Shown here in pieces: positions 32,113 to 43,415 of a DNA stretch of 64,000 nt. The translations under genes were made by a program, and so were the position numbers. Source of the DNA: Pithys albifrons albifrons (lineage: Eukaryota; Chordata; Aves; Passeriformes; Thamnophilidae); assembly GCF_047495875.1 (NCBI RefSeq), contig NC_092468.1, positions 2,207,345-2,271,344 on the forward strand, given 5' to 3'. Under the pieces are notes generated by a model. The model had not been told where the DNA came from and ran no database searches. It saw only the letters and a list, made by a program, of their open reading frames with translations. The first letter of the stretch is position 1. Each line of letters starts with the position of its first letter.

Positions 32113-33224
32113 AGAGAAGGGAAGCAAGGCTGGCATTGTGCCTTCCATCCAGCTTGGTCACCCTAAGCCAACCCCAGCCTGGACAGATGCTCTGGTCCAG
32201 CCTGGGTGAGACTCTGGCTATCAGGAGCTGCTCTGGGTGGCTCTGACAGGTTTTGTCCTTGAAGTTCATCCCTTTGAGCATCTCCTCTCCGAGGAAAGGT
32301 GAACTTTAATCCCTGTAGCCTATGAGCAGGAGGGAAGGAGAAGGAAGAAATAAGTGGTTGTGGTGCAGGCTGAGATCAGCAAGAAATCACAATTGTCCCT
32401 CAGACCTGCGAAACACAAACTTCTCTAAAACTGAGCACTTCATGTGGAAGGAAAGAGGAGACCGATAAGAGAGATTACCCCAATGAATAAACAAATGTTT
32501 TAAAAGGAGGACTCCTCGTGCAATATGTTATTTTTAACTTAGTGGCAATTTGCATGCGAGTCGATTTGCATACATTAAATACATCACCCCCTCTGCATCG
32601 AGTTCCCCCTCCCCTTTGGTACAACATCTCATTATGGGGCTGCTGGGACCGAGGAGCTGGTAGCTCTGGAGGGGATTTTAATTTGCCCAGCACATGCTGT
32701 GTAGGTTTTTATCACTTGCCACACATTGGACCTGGTATCTTTGAAGTCACTTGTGCCTCGGAGGGCCTTCTGCTTGAGGTAGTTGAAATGGAAAAGAAAG
32801 GAAGGGGAGGGGGAGATGCCTGGAAAAGAAATGCATGGGGAAGAAAGGAGGCTGTTTAGCTTGTGTTAACTTGACAGAAAATGAGCAATGCAGAAACCTC
32901 TCCGCTCTGCCAGAGAGCCTGGGTCTTGTGAGTGGGGAACTTTTGGTTTGCTTCTTGTTTGAGATGAAATTTGGCATTTCCTGGGAGCCATAGAGAAGGA
33001 TGCTGGTCAAGAGGAATTGGCCAGTGGGAGCCTCAAGAGGAGGCCATGGAGGGGAAGGATAGATGGTCTCACCGGGCTCTGCAATGCCTTGTGGCTTTGG
33101 GGTGGGGGCTGGCTGCTGGCACCTGCCTAAAGGGGGGTGTGGAGGTTTGTGTGTGGAAGGACACTCTGTCATGGTTTAGTATGTGGATATCCCCAGGGGC
33201 ACTTGGGAGGTGGCAGATTTCTGC
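32113..33224. other. Unique sequence with an octamer-bearing island
   Basis: The part at 32440-32760 is listed separately. A purine-rich stretch lies at 32785-32850. The sequence TGTCATGGTTTAG at 33167-33179 resembles an LTR start but no LTR body follows. Confidence 0.45.
32440..32760. promoter_or_regulatory. Candidate conserved noncoding element with paired POU octamers
   Basis: AT-rich and repeat-free. Two perfect ATTTGCAT octamers, the reverse complement of ATGCAAAT, lie at 32548-32555 and 32564-32571, 16 bp apart start to start. Nearby are GATTACCCC, GAATAAACAAATG and CATTAAATAC. The octamer is the binding site of OCT/POU proteins, so a POU-responsive enhancer is plausible. Conservation was not tested. 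Confidence 0.45.
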
Positions 33225-33447
33225 CTCAGCTTGGATATCAGGAAAAGGTTCTTCACTGAAAGAGTGGCCATGAATTGGAATGGGCTGCCCAGGGCGGTGG
33301 TGGAGTCACCATCCCTGGAGGTGGACAGAAAACCAGTAGAATGTGGCACTTGGAGATATGGTTTAGTGGGCATGATGGTATTTGGTTGAAAGTTGGGCTT
33401 GATGACCTTGGAGGTCTTTTCCAGCCTTATTGATTCTATTATCCTGT
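33225..33447 (+). mobile_element. CR1 LINE 3' fragment
   Basis: 'ggatatcaggaaaaggttc', 'attggaatgggctgcccagg', 'gtggcacttggagatatgg', 'gggcttgatgaccttggagg' and a GATTCTATTATCC end. Confidence 0.93.
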
Positions 33448-34723
33448 GCTCTGGGTGCCACTGCCACTCCGTTTCTCCATGTGGGAGACAGGATGATTGA
33501 TGGTTACTGCTCCTAGAGAGCTTTGGGATGTGCTCAGAGCAAGTGCTGATGGAGAACTAGGAGCAACTCTTCTCCATGACCTGGATGTTGGTGTGAGGGG
33601 TGTTGTGATGAAAACACAGAGGTGTCGTGACATCCCTCTGCCTTTGACAGACAGAGAAGTCACTTTCAGCCATGAGATCAACTCACAGGATTTTGAAATG
33701 CTGCTGATGCCGTGGAAAAAGCTTTTGCTGCTGCACAGTGGAGCCCAAGGGGATTTTTCACAGTTCCAAGTACTGACCAAAAGCCCTGGAAATGTTTTGA
33801 GGAAGAAATGAAAAAGAAAATTTCTTTCAATTAGTTCAGCATTTTTCAGCCAGTTCTGGTTGCAATCAAGAACATTGTACTGAGCTCAAGTGTTTCTTTG
33901 AAAGAGCCTTAAAAATAATCATCTAGGGAAATGAATAGAGGAAGTGACCCAAATCCAATCTAGATTGATAGACTGCAGAAGACTTATCTTCACCAACTTA
34001 CAAGTCCCTTCTCTCTTCCTATGTAACATGAATCTTAGCCAAAGCTCCTGTGATGTGACAGTTCAGGAATAAATGTCAGCAGCTCCTTCACGCCAAGAAT
34101 ATTTGGATGTCAGCAGAAAGCAGCAATGTTCCTGATAAATGGATGCAAATGGGATGCTGGGATCAGGGGTGAGATCAGTGCTGGGGAGCTCTGATCTTGT
34201 GCAATTTCCATGCTTTGAGGGTGCCCAAGCACCGCAGAGCAAAGGGGCTTGGGCAGGTAAAGGACAGTCTATCCTGTCCTCCTCGGGAAACCTTCCACAT
34301 AAACACCAGCAAAGGGGTTTGGAGAGCACACCATGAGGGTTTTTTAATTAGAGAGGATGGGAAAACCCATACCCTGATGAGACAGGCTCTGTGCTGTGTG
34401 CTCCTGCCCTTCGGAGTGTGTGGCAGTGGGGGGTGAGAAAGGTGTGTGAGGGTGAAACATCCCACATTTGATAGTGAGCAGGAATAAAATAAATTGTGAT
34501 ACTTGCTGGAGGATGGTCAGTTCTATTATAACTACAAGCTATGAGTCCAGGGCAGCTTGTTTCTAGGTCCTTTGGAGCAGGGGCAAGTGTCAGATTGAAG
34601 AAGAGATGCCCGTAGAAAGGCTGATCTTTGCCTGGAGTTGTGCAGAGCAGCTGCTCCCGACCTCAGCCACATTCCAGCAGGGTGTGATGGAGGGGGATGG
34701 TTGGGGGATTGGCCAGAGATGAC
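33448..34723. other. Unique sequence, no gene seen
   Basis: Mixed sequence, AT-richer at 33790-33990. No repeat or exon was identified. Confidence 0.45.
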
Positions 34724-34940
34724 ACAGAATCACAGAATGTGCTGAGTTGGAAGGACCCACAAGGATCAGCGAGTCCAACCCTCAGCCCTGCACAGCACCA
34801 GCCCCAACACTCACACCCTGTGCCCCAGAGCATCATCCAAACCCTCCTGGAGCCTTGGGGCTGTGCCCACTGCCCTGGGGAGCCTGGTCAGTGCCCACCA
34901 CCCTCTGGGGGAAGAACTTTTCCCTATTATCTAATTGGAT
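34724..34940 (-). mobile_element. CR1 LINE 3' fragment, reversed
   Basis: 'cacagaatcacagaatgtgc', 'ttggaaggacccacaaggat', 'agccttggggctgtgcccac' and 'accaccctctgggggaaga'. It breaks off near TCCCTATTATCTAAT. Confidence 0.95.
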
Positions 34941-35129
34941 ATGTTGTGATGGACTCTAGGCCACCTCCCCAGAGCTGTCTGTTGCCTGCCAGGTAGTGCC
35001 ATGAATCCTTCACAGAGGGAAACCCACCCCTGACACCTGTGACATCCTGGGGAGCAGCCTGATCTCACCTCCTGTGGTCAAAGCCAGCTCACCCTGCCCT
35101 CCTGAGGGCTGCTTTTCAGAGGGGACATC

Positions 35130-35595
35130 ATGACACGTGTCCTTTGGAGGTGGCCCTGCCATCCAGGACACCGTAAGAGCTGCCGAGTGCCGTATCCGGC
35201 CCCGCTCCCTCCTGGCTGGCCCCGCTGCCGGGATTGTTTCCACAGCACGAGAACAATACCTCCCCTTCCATCCAAGAAACATTTATTACATGATCCGTTT
35301 CAGATGTCTCTTTGGGGAGGAGGGGGAAGCACGGGAGAAACAGATCTCTGTGTTTGCGGCGGCGCGGGTTGATCCCTCCCGTAATGGATTAATTATCCCG
35401 CGCGGGAGGGGGGATGTTCCGAGCGAGCGCCAGGGTTGCCTTCCAAGAGGAGCAGACGTGGATATTTCTAGCCTCCTTTTTCACAAACTAAAAGGAGTGA
35501 TTAATTACTCTGAAAGCTTTCATGTTCATTATAACTCCCTCCCTCTCCTGGTTTTCCTTTCCCCCTCTGACTGTGTGAAACGTGGAGAAAGGTAA
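35130..35595. promoter_or_regulatory. Candidate regulatory island: CpG-rich core with homeodomain sites
   Basis: CpG-dense segments (35185-35230 and 35350-35440, including GGCGGCGCGGG and CCGCGCGGG) alternate with AT-rich blocks. These contain ACATTTATTACATG, GGATTAATTATCC and GTGATTAATTACTC. The palindromic ATTAATTA-type sites are optimal for paired-class homeodomain dimers. It could be an unmethylated enhancer or an unannotated promoter. No TATA box or clear transcript was seen. Confidence 0.4.
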
Positions 35596-36161
35596 GGAGT
35601 TTAGGAGTCCATTGTGCTGCTTGTTCCAGAGCCCTTGTCGATCTCCCTTTTCGCTTTCATGCCTCTGCCTCCTCTTCTCTCCCTTTAAAGCCCTCAGAGG
35701 TCAGAAGCATTTCCTGGTTTGCCTTTATGTGCCCTGAAGGAAATGGTCTGGGCCAGATTATCCAAGTCGGCACTGATGCACAGAGCTGGCCAGTGGAGTA
35801 TCCCACCCCACTTCTGGAAGGTCCCTTCCATCCATCACATGCTCCAGGGGGGAGGACCATCCCTTGGGCCTCCTCCTCCTCAGCTGAGGAGGAAGGCCTG
35901 GGATTAATGCTGACAAGAGCTAACACTGCCCAGGTAGATTGTAGGGGCTCCAAAGCCCATGAGGTAAATTCTCTTATAGTGCCATTTCCTTGTCCTTTCC
36001 CATTTTTTATTTCCACCAAGCCAAGCTGCAACTCGAGCAAGAAATATAAATCCTGCTGTCCCTCAACTCCATCTGCTCATGGAGCTAAAGGGATGTAAAG
36101 CCTGTAGCAGAGTGAGTGAGGCCATTATGGAGTGTTCTGTAGAGAGGCTGACTCAGAGCTG

Positions 36162-36216
36162 GAGCCAGGAATTAGAGGACATCCAGGAGCCAGGAATTAG
36201 AGGACATCCAGGAGCC
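36162..36216. repeat. 25-bp tandem duplication, 2.2 copies
   Basis: The unit beginning GAGCCAGGAATTAGAGG starts at 36162 and 36187 and begins again, partially, at 36212. No mismatches were seen. Confidence 0.93.
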
Positions 36217-37744
36217 AGTGCAGCCCCTTGGAGCAAAGCACAACTTCTCCAAGGCACCTAAGAAAAAACTAACCTTCTCAGGGACAGAGATTTGGCAAAA
36301 TCTCATTTCAGAGCTGAGGATCCCAACTATTTTAACTTTGTGAGACCCAGAGATGGGCTGGTAGGAGTTGTTTTCGCATCTCCCAGGTGGGGAGGAGGCC
36401 TCAGCTGAAAGTCTGGATGCTAACTGGAGATATGGTGCTGTTCCATGCCTGGCTGACACCCCAATTTTCTGTAGGAAAGGTTCTGGACAGCCCTGCCTAA
36501 AAAATCTCTGTGGTTCTTGGAGAAAGGTTGCTGGTGCTTTACTTCCCCTCAAAGCATCTGCATCCAAAAGCAAGCTCTGGACATGGAGCTATGAATGAAA
36601 CCCCCGACGTTATCTCTCCCATTCTTCTATCCTGTGAACATTTAATATGCTGGTCTGAAGGTTTTAAAAACAGCACAAACCCCAGAAAATCCCCTTCCAG
36701 AGTGCTCCCCCCTTTTTATTTTTTTTAATGAGTGGAGTCTCCTGGTGATCAGGAAAGGAATTCATGGTGTCTCAGAAAGCCTGTTTTATTCTCTTTGTCT
36801 GCCTGCCTGGTGTGCTTGTGTGTCATTTGCTGCTCTTGGCAGTGAGTGGGAGTTTGTGGAATGAGAATGTGAAATCCCTCCCTCTCCCACATTGGTACAC
36901 AGCTCAGAAGGATGGGTTGGCCTGGCTGCATCCCTTTCAGTCACAGAATAAATAATGGGAATATGAAGAGCTGCTGTCTGACTCAATGCTGCGTTCAAAG
37001 GCTCTTGGTTGACTAAAGAGCAGGAGAGGCTGATTCCAGTAATGGTTTGTCTGTTGTTCCTCTGCCCAAAAACAGGTTTAATGAAGCATTTGTTCTTTTC
37101 CTGCCCTCTCTCAAACTGCTCAGCTTTCCCTCAGAGCTGGGTGACAAAAGCAAAATTGTGTCCTGATGTGTTTGTTTGAATTCTTAAGTGAATTTGCTTG
37201 GGCGATATTCCCAACCTTTGCCTGGTACCTTTCCAAGAACGTTCAAGCAACGAGAATTTTACTGGCAGAAAAAACAAAAAGTAAATTTCAAAGTCACATT
37301 TGCAGGTTTTTCTACCAGTATTGATACCTGAAGCGCTAAAATATCCTGACATGGTCTTAAAGCAGATTGGAGAAGATTTTGATGAATAATGAATTGTGAT
37401 TTCTTTTTATTTGCCTTCTGGTTCTGGTTGAACTCTTCAAGCTCTTGAGGTTTTCTTTGTAATCATGAGACCTAGAAATTGATTTTCCCTAGGTCTGAAA
37501 TGATGAGTCTTTGTAGCTGACTTTGCTGAAATGCAGATGTTGTTCCTCAGCATTTCTTCAAGTGTTGGTTCTGGTCCAGTTTGGACCAAAAATGGGTATT
37601 ATTATTTTCCCCCAGCTCTTTCTATAAACAGGCAATTCTAGAAACAAACTAGCCAAGGTATGATGTTATATCCCCCCAACTCTGCTGCCACTCTATGTAA
37701 CCAGCATTTTGTTCAGCTTGATCTGCACTGGAGCAGGTTTCCCA

Positions 37745-37890
37745 GGGTCATAGGCTGGAATAATTTGGGTGAAAAGGGACTCAGGAAATCTTGAGTCCAA
37801 CATCTCACATCAGGGTTAGTTCTGGGATCAGAGCAGGGTTTGCAAACCTCCAAGCACAGCCCCTCTGGGCAACCTGTACCATGTTTGGCC
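37745..37890 (-). mobile_element. Probable old CR1 fragment, reversed
   Basis: 'gaaaagggactcaggaaatc', 'ttgagtccaacatctcaca' and 'tctgggatcagagcagggt' resemble a diverged minus-strand CR1 tail. Both boundaries are approximate. Confidence 0.5.
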
Positions 37891-40609
37891 ATCCTGATGG
37901 GGGCTGTTGTCACATCCAGGAGTTTATATCTGGTTGTTTCAGTTTATCTGTTGTCTCCCATCTCCTTCTTCCTGGTGAACCTCTGGCTCCAGCTCCTTGG
38001 GAACCCCACACAGGTACTGACTGCAAAGCTGCTCTTAGGACCCCCTAAGCCCAGCACCCTTAGACTCCTTTTGGGGCAAAAAATGCCTGGAGCCCCTTTT
38101 TTTCTGGCTCCCTTATCTCCTCTAACCTTGCATAGGATTTCCCCAGCTCCAAGAAGGTCGACCATGCCAAAGCTTCCCAGTTTCCAGCCGGAGCTGTGGA
38201 GCTGACAGGTGACTGACACAACTGCAGGGCTGTAGCCTGGGAGAGCAGCCCACAGGGATTTCTGAGAGCTGGATCTTGCTTCAGCTGCTGCAGGTCATTT
38301 GGTTGGGGGGTGTTTCTGATGAAATGTGTCTGCTTTGATGGGTTATTGCTTGCCAGGAAAACTCGATTTCATCAGAAGACAACTGACCATCTTTCCTAAC
38401 AAGCTCCATGGAATCATCCAATGTTATCAGCAAAAGAATGAGAGCTGGCAAAAAATTTAATTTGAAATGCAGAACTAACTAATATTGGGGTGAAAACTAA
38501 CTTTTCTGCTCCACTAGGGACCAGTGCAATGCCAAGGGATTTACTAAACAGGGCAGTTCATATTTTAAATATTTGCAAAGTGAATGTAGAGGCAATTGTT
38601 TGGGCAAGTATTTGTCAAATAAACTCAAACAACAAATGCATTTGAGGAAATTGGATTTGTCCACCTGATATTGCAGGAACAGGAGAAAAGACTAAATTCA
38701 TCAGATAAACTGTTCATCTGAACTGTTTGTTCTCCTCTATCCACCCTCCAATCGTTATTTTAGAGAGACTACAACTGTTGTAGGCACTGTGCAGAAAATT
38801 TATAGGAAATGGATCTCAGGCTGCTGAAGCCCAGAGCCTGCATGATGGACGTGGCAGATAGGGGAAGATTTAGCAGTTGGGGGAAGGAGGAGAGTCTGTC
38901 TCAGTCTGCAGAGTGGTGAATTCTATCCCTGCACCCATATTAGTGACTCACAAGGTTTATTTTATCCAGGTTTATTTATTGCAGTTTATCACAGTGGTGG
39001 GAGCTGCCACTGTGGTTACCATGGTGTGGATTGGACCTTGAGCTGGTTCCATCCACAGCTGCAGACCAACAGGTAGGAAGGCAGGTCAGGACCTTTGGGA
39101 TGTGAGTACAGACTGGGAAATGTGTGGCACCAGTGGTTTCTACAAACTCGATCTCCTGGCCTCCTCCCAGCACCTGAAATGAGGAGGGAACTGCTCCAGG
39201 GCCTCCCAGCTGGGGTGATTCATGTCCGAGGGGGAAATAGGCTGGAGGCAAGTGCTGCCCATCTCCATCAGTTATTAACAGGAAGCCCTTGGCCAAGTGC
39301 TTAAAGTAGGATGGTGAGATGTGGCTCACTTTATTTTGCAGGCAGGGACTGTAGAAATCAATTTTATAGCTGCCCTGGCTTCAAGGAATGCCACGTTGTG
39401 ATGGCAGAAAGGAGGCCCTGGGGGTTAAGTGCTGGGGGTTGAACGTGTGACTGGAGAGCAGAAAGGGAGCACAGAGTCTTCACAGCAGCCTGGAGTAGCT
39501 GAGAGAAGGAGGAAGGAAAAGAAGGAGGAATCTGATTCCCAGGAGAGCAAATTCAGGGAAGTAACACAAAGATAGATTAAAAAAAAGCAAATGGTGCAAG
39601 ACTGCTGTTGTTGGAGCACAGAGTAGTTCCCAAATGGCCTGGGAAGCTGAGACCAAAGCAGGAGGTGACTGTAGTTTGGAGATGCAAGATGTAGGGTCAG
39701 GAGCCAAGTCTTTGAACTGCAGAAGGCAGAAAACTGAAGCTGTATTTTAGGCTTGAAAAAAGGAGGAGAAGTGATGGCAGAACCCATGGCAGCAAGAGAA
39801 GAGGGAGCCCAGCTGCAGCAGAGCAGGTAGGACAAGGGATTTGGTGTGCAGCACTTGCCATGTTCAGTCTATAGAGGTCTCAGCTGAGATCCCAAGGCCT
39901 GTCTGGGTCTTTATCCTCTGAGTCCTGCATCTCTACGGTGGGGCTAAAATAATGTGTGCTGACCTGGAAGTGGGTTTTCTTTACTCTGCCTGTGCACAGA
40001 GAATTTCTCACAACTTCATGTCTTCCAGGACTAGAAAATTTCATGCCTAAAGTGTCTCAGCCTTTCATAGCAGAAATAAGCTTGATACAAAAATATCTGG
40101 ATAAAATCCAAACTGTAACCCCGTAGGAATTCCCTCTGTGTTTATTCCTGGGGTCTTTTGGTAGCTGGTTTTCACTTGGATCTAACTTGATGAACTGGGA
40201 TATGTTCATCTTGCAGGGTAGCAAACACCATGGGCTGGACTCCCATGGGATACCACAGGATGTTATCTCTGGGTGTTTCTCTCCATGATCTGCCTGCTGA
40301 GCTTGGTCTGTGCCCCATATTTTAGCTTCGTTTCAGGCCTGTTGCAGCTTTGCTGAGGTAAATCCAGGTGCCACTCCAAACTCTCAGCATCCCTGGAGTG
40401 CTGAGGACCATCTCATCTGTCTGCCACACTCCCCAGTGAGGGCCAGGTGGATGTTAAGACCTAGGATACTTACTCAGACTAAATCTGATCTGGAATGTCT
40501 TGGGTCGTGCTTGGTTGACCTCACTGATTGTTCTTCTTCTGGGTTTGTGCTAAAATCCTTGGCAGTGCTCACTGCCCTGGAGCAGAGGTGGTTGCAAAGG
40601 AGGGAATGT
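37891..40609. other. Unique sequence, no gene seen
   Basis: The part at 38440-38800 is AT-rich. The part at 39480-39830 is A- and G-rich on the plus strand. A T-rich-strand open frame of 136 codons on the minus strand there reflects this bias. No repeat was recognised. Confidence 0.45.
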
Positions 40610-40955
40610 TCCATTGGAAGAGGCTGATGATGATCATCCAGTCCAACAGCCTGCCCACTGCAGGGCTGACCAGGAGATGCACCAGGGTTGGATGGGGCTT
40701 GGAGCAACCTGGTCTATGGAAGGTGCCCTGTCCATGGCAGGGGTTGGAATGAGATGGGATTTAAGGTCCCTTCCAACCCAACCCATTCTGTGATTCCATT
40801 AAGGGCATTGTCCAAGTGTGTCTCAAACACTGACACTTGAGACATTGCTTCTCAAGGAAGCCTGTGCCAGGGTTTGAACACACACTTGGTAAAGAAATTC
40901 TTCCTGATGTCCAGTCTAAACCTTCCCCAGTGGAGGTTTGAACCATTCCTGACAC
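40610..40955 (-). mobile_element. Older CR1 fragment, reversed, split by a younger CR1
   Basis: The left part (about 40610-40672) has 'tggaagaggctgatgatgat' and 'catccagtccaacagcctgc'. The right part (40801-40955) continues with 'gggcattgtccaagtgtgtc', 'caaggaagcctgtgccaggg' and 'aaagaaattcttcctgatgt', the expected next segments of a reversed CR1. The two halves are separated by the plus-strand CR1 at 40673-40800. Confidence 0.75.
40673..40800 (+). mobile_element. Younger CR1 3' fragment inserted into an older CR1
   Basis: 'ggttggatggggcttggagc', 'ggttggaatgagatgggatt', 'aggtcccttccaacccaacc' and an ATTCTGTGATTCCATT end. It interrupts a CR1 of opposite orientation, so it arrived later. Confidence 0.85.
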
Positions 40956-43262
40956 TCAATACCAGGAAAAAAACCTGAAGGAATGATTATGGGTGATGTC
41001 TGCATCCTGCTTTTAACCCCTGAGCTCCCTGACCTGCCTTCCTGAGTGGCAGAGCAATTTGGCTATGCCCATCACAGAGCTGTCCCTGACATCTCCAAAA
41101 ACCCACCACCTCTCTATAATCCCAGGGTGGGTGTTTGTGCCAGAGAGTGCTTTGCTTTAGCTTTGTCAGCGGGTAATGATCCATCCCACTGGAGTGGGAA
41201 GTGCTTGAAGGCAGGACTCTGCCTCCTGGTTGCTTGATGCTTGGCCATGGCAGAGGATTGGGATGGTGGTGGGAAGGTTAGAAATTACTCTCTCCATGTG
41301 GGTGTAGGCACACCAGCTCCTGGTCATTAAGTGGTGGCCAAAGCAGGGGAAGACTGTGCTCAGCAGTTCTGTGGCATCAGGATAGAGCCCAATTAGGAGT
41401 GTAGGAAGGATTTTCTTCCCTTACTCTGAAAATTCAGGTTAGTGGGTTTGGCTGCTTTTTCTCTGTGTTCAGCTTCAACCGAGGGATTAAATTTCCAAGG
41501 ACTTGAACTCTCAAAATTAGAAGCCGAGCCTTGGATTTAGTCAAAAAAATCTTGCCCAGAAGCCTCAAGCATGAGCTTCTCATCTCCAAATTCACATTGT
41601 GCTGTTTCATGAGGGGTACCCCACAAGGTGCACCCACCCCAGCTTCACTGCCTTGGCTTTCCATGGGGAATGGGGGAGGCTCCCAGAGGGGAAATCCTCC
41701 CCAGGCAGTCACTGAGATCCAAACCAACCCCACCTGTCGGAGCTCTGTGCTGCTCTGATGCAGAGCAGATGTGTGTTTGGGCAGGTGTGGGGTGGGGTGG
41801 GATGGCTGCCAGTCTGGACTGCACGTGTTTCCAGGGCTGAGAGACCCTCTGAAGAGAAATCTGCACTTCCCATGAGGGGGTATTAAGTTTTTTGCTGCAG
41901 GGTAAACACTGTCTGCTTTGTAATGCAGCTGCTGATGAAGTCATGTCCTTATTCCAGGGAACTCTGCAAAGAGGCAGATCCAACCTCTTTTTGTCCAGTA
42001 AGATACTGGCTTTACCTGTTTTCCTTCTGGGCTTTGCAATCTGGACAAGAAACTTTGTGTGGGTGATATGTCAGTTGATGACAAATCTCCTCTGTGCTGT
42101 GCTGGAAAGCTTTCCATATCTGATTTCTAGTCTCTATTTCTATATTCCATTTCTATGTGCAGTTGCTGGAGGTGTGCTCTGCAACAGTCTCCAGGAAGGC
42201 TTGGTTGTCCTCTTTGCTCTGGGTACTTTGAGGTCTTCCTGGCTTTCTAGGTTTATCTGAAGGGGGAAAAAACCAAACATGTCTTACTCTGCAACCAGAG
42301 GCACAGATCTGGTGCTCAGAAAGGCTCTGGTTCCCAACCAGACATGTGCAACGTGTGGCTTGGCCTGAGCTGTGCCCCATGGTCAGGTGGCATTGCATCC
42401 TCCCTTGGGTGGCTGCAAGGCTGATGGAGAGTCTCATCTGCATGGCTTTGTAGGAGCTGCTCAAATTTTTGCCTCTACAACTTGCTCTCATACAAAACAG
42501 TCTTATCAGGACTCTGTTGAGCCTGGGAAGAGGTCATGAGCTGATCTGTAAGATTTATCTCTCCGGTGTATGTACTGCCCTTGAGTCCACTGATGGGGTC
42601 AAAGCCCAGAGATGAGGGACGAGGATGGAGCCTCGTCTCTGTGCTGGCAGCATCTCCTGTGCCACCTGCTCTTAAATTCTGGGCCAGATGCCTTGTGCCA
42701 CTGTAGTCCCCGTCCCAGCTCTATTAGAAGCAGCACTAATCAGCCTTTAAATGCTGGAGCCATTAGGAGAATTAGATCCCTGTTTTATAGCTCTCCCATG
42801 GCTGTGTTGGTGCTGGGCTGTGGGCGTGACCCACGGAACAGGGAACTCCACCTGACTGGGGGTCACATCCTCAGGTCTTCCCCATATTGCTGCCTAGAGC
42901 CAGGGTAGGGATGCTGAGTGTTCTCCAAGCCCAGATTCTTGTGCACAGTCCTTGTTGTGTGATAGCACAAATGAGCGTAGGGCCTGCCTGGTGTAATAAA
43001 AGGGCAGGGAAATTACCTTGGTGGAGCAGGCTGGCAGAGCAGCTTGTTTGCCACATCCCTGAGGACACAGAGCCATTCAGAGCCCTTGTGGAGCAGGCTC
43101 TGCTGCTCGATTTGTACACATCCTGTACATTGCTGATTGATTCAGGACTCATTTTGTACTAAACAAAGCAAGAGCAAAAAAACTCACTTGAACACAGCAA
43201 AGTCAACCCTCCCTGGACTTGCTACTGACACACTGAAGTTTCTGGAAACCTGTGCTTGTTGA
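40956..43262. other. Unique sequence, no gene seen
   Basis: Mixed composition. The part at 42715-42800 (TATTAGAAGC, TTAGGAGAATTAGATCC) is mildly AT-rich. No transposon, tandem repeat or convincing exon was seen. Confidence 0.45.
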
Positions 43263-43415
43263 TAGTCATCGAATAGTTTGGGTTGGAAGTGACCTTAAAG
43301 ATCATCTAGTTTCAACTGTGGGGATGGAGTTGGATGGGGATGGGCAGGGACACCTTCCATTAGACCAGGTTGCTCCAAGTCCCATCCAACCTGGGCTTGA
43401 ATCTCTCTCCTTGCA
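43263..43415 (-). mobile_element. CR1 LINE 3' fragment, reversed
   Basis: 'agtttgggttggaagtgacc', 'ttaaagatcatctagtttca', 'gggcagggacaccttccatt' and 'agaccaggttgctccaagtc'. Confidence 0.92.

Larger units (their letters stand above)
34941..37744. other. Unique sequence with a CpG-rich and AT-rich composite island
   Basis: The part at 35130-35595 is listed separately. A 25-bp tandem duplication lies at 36162-36216. No gene was recognised. The 152-codon plus-strand frame at 35137-35595 coincides with the island and lacks splice or initiation context. Confidence 0.45.

Noticed and set aside
33167..33179. TGTCATGGTTTAG as the start of an LTR
   Set aside because: Only about 13 bases resemble an LTR terminus. 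No LTR body or opposite end follows before the CR1 at 33225.
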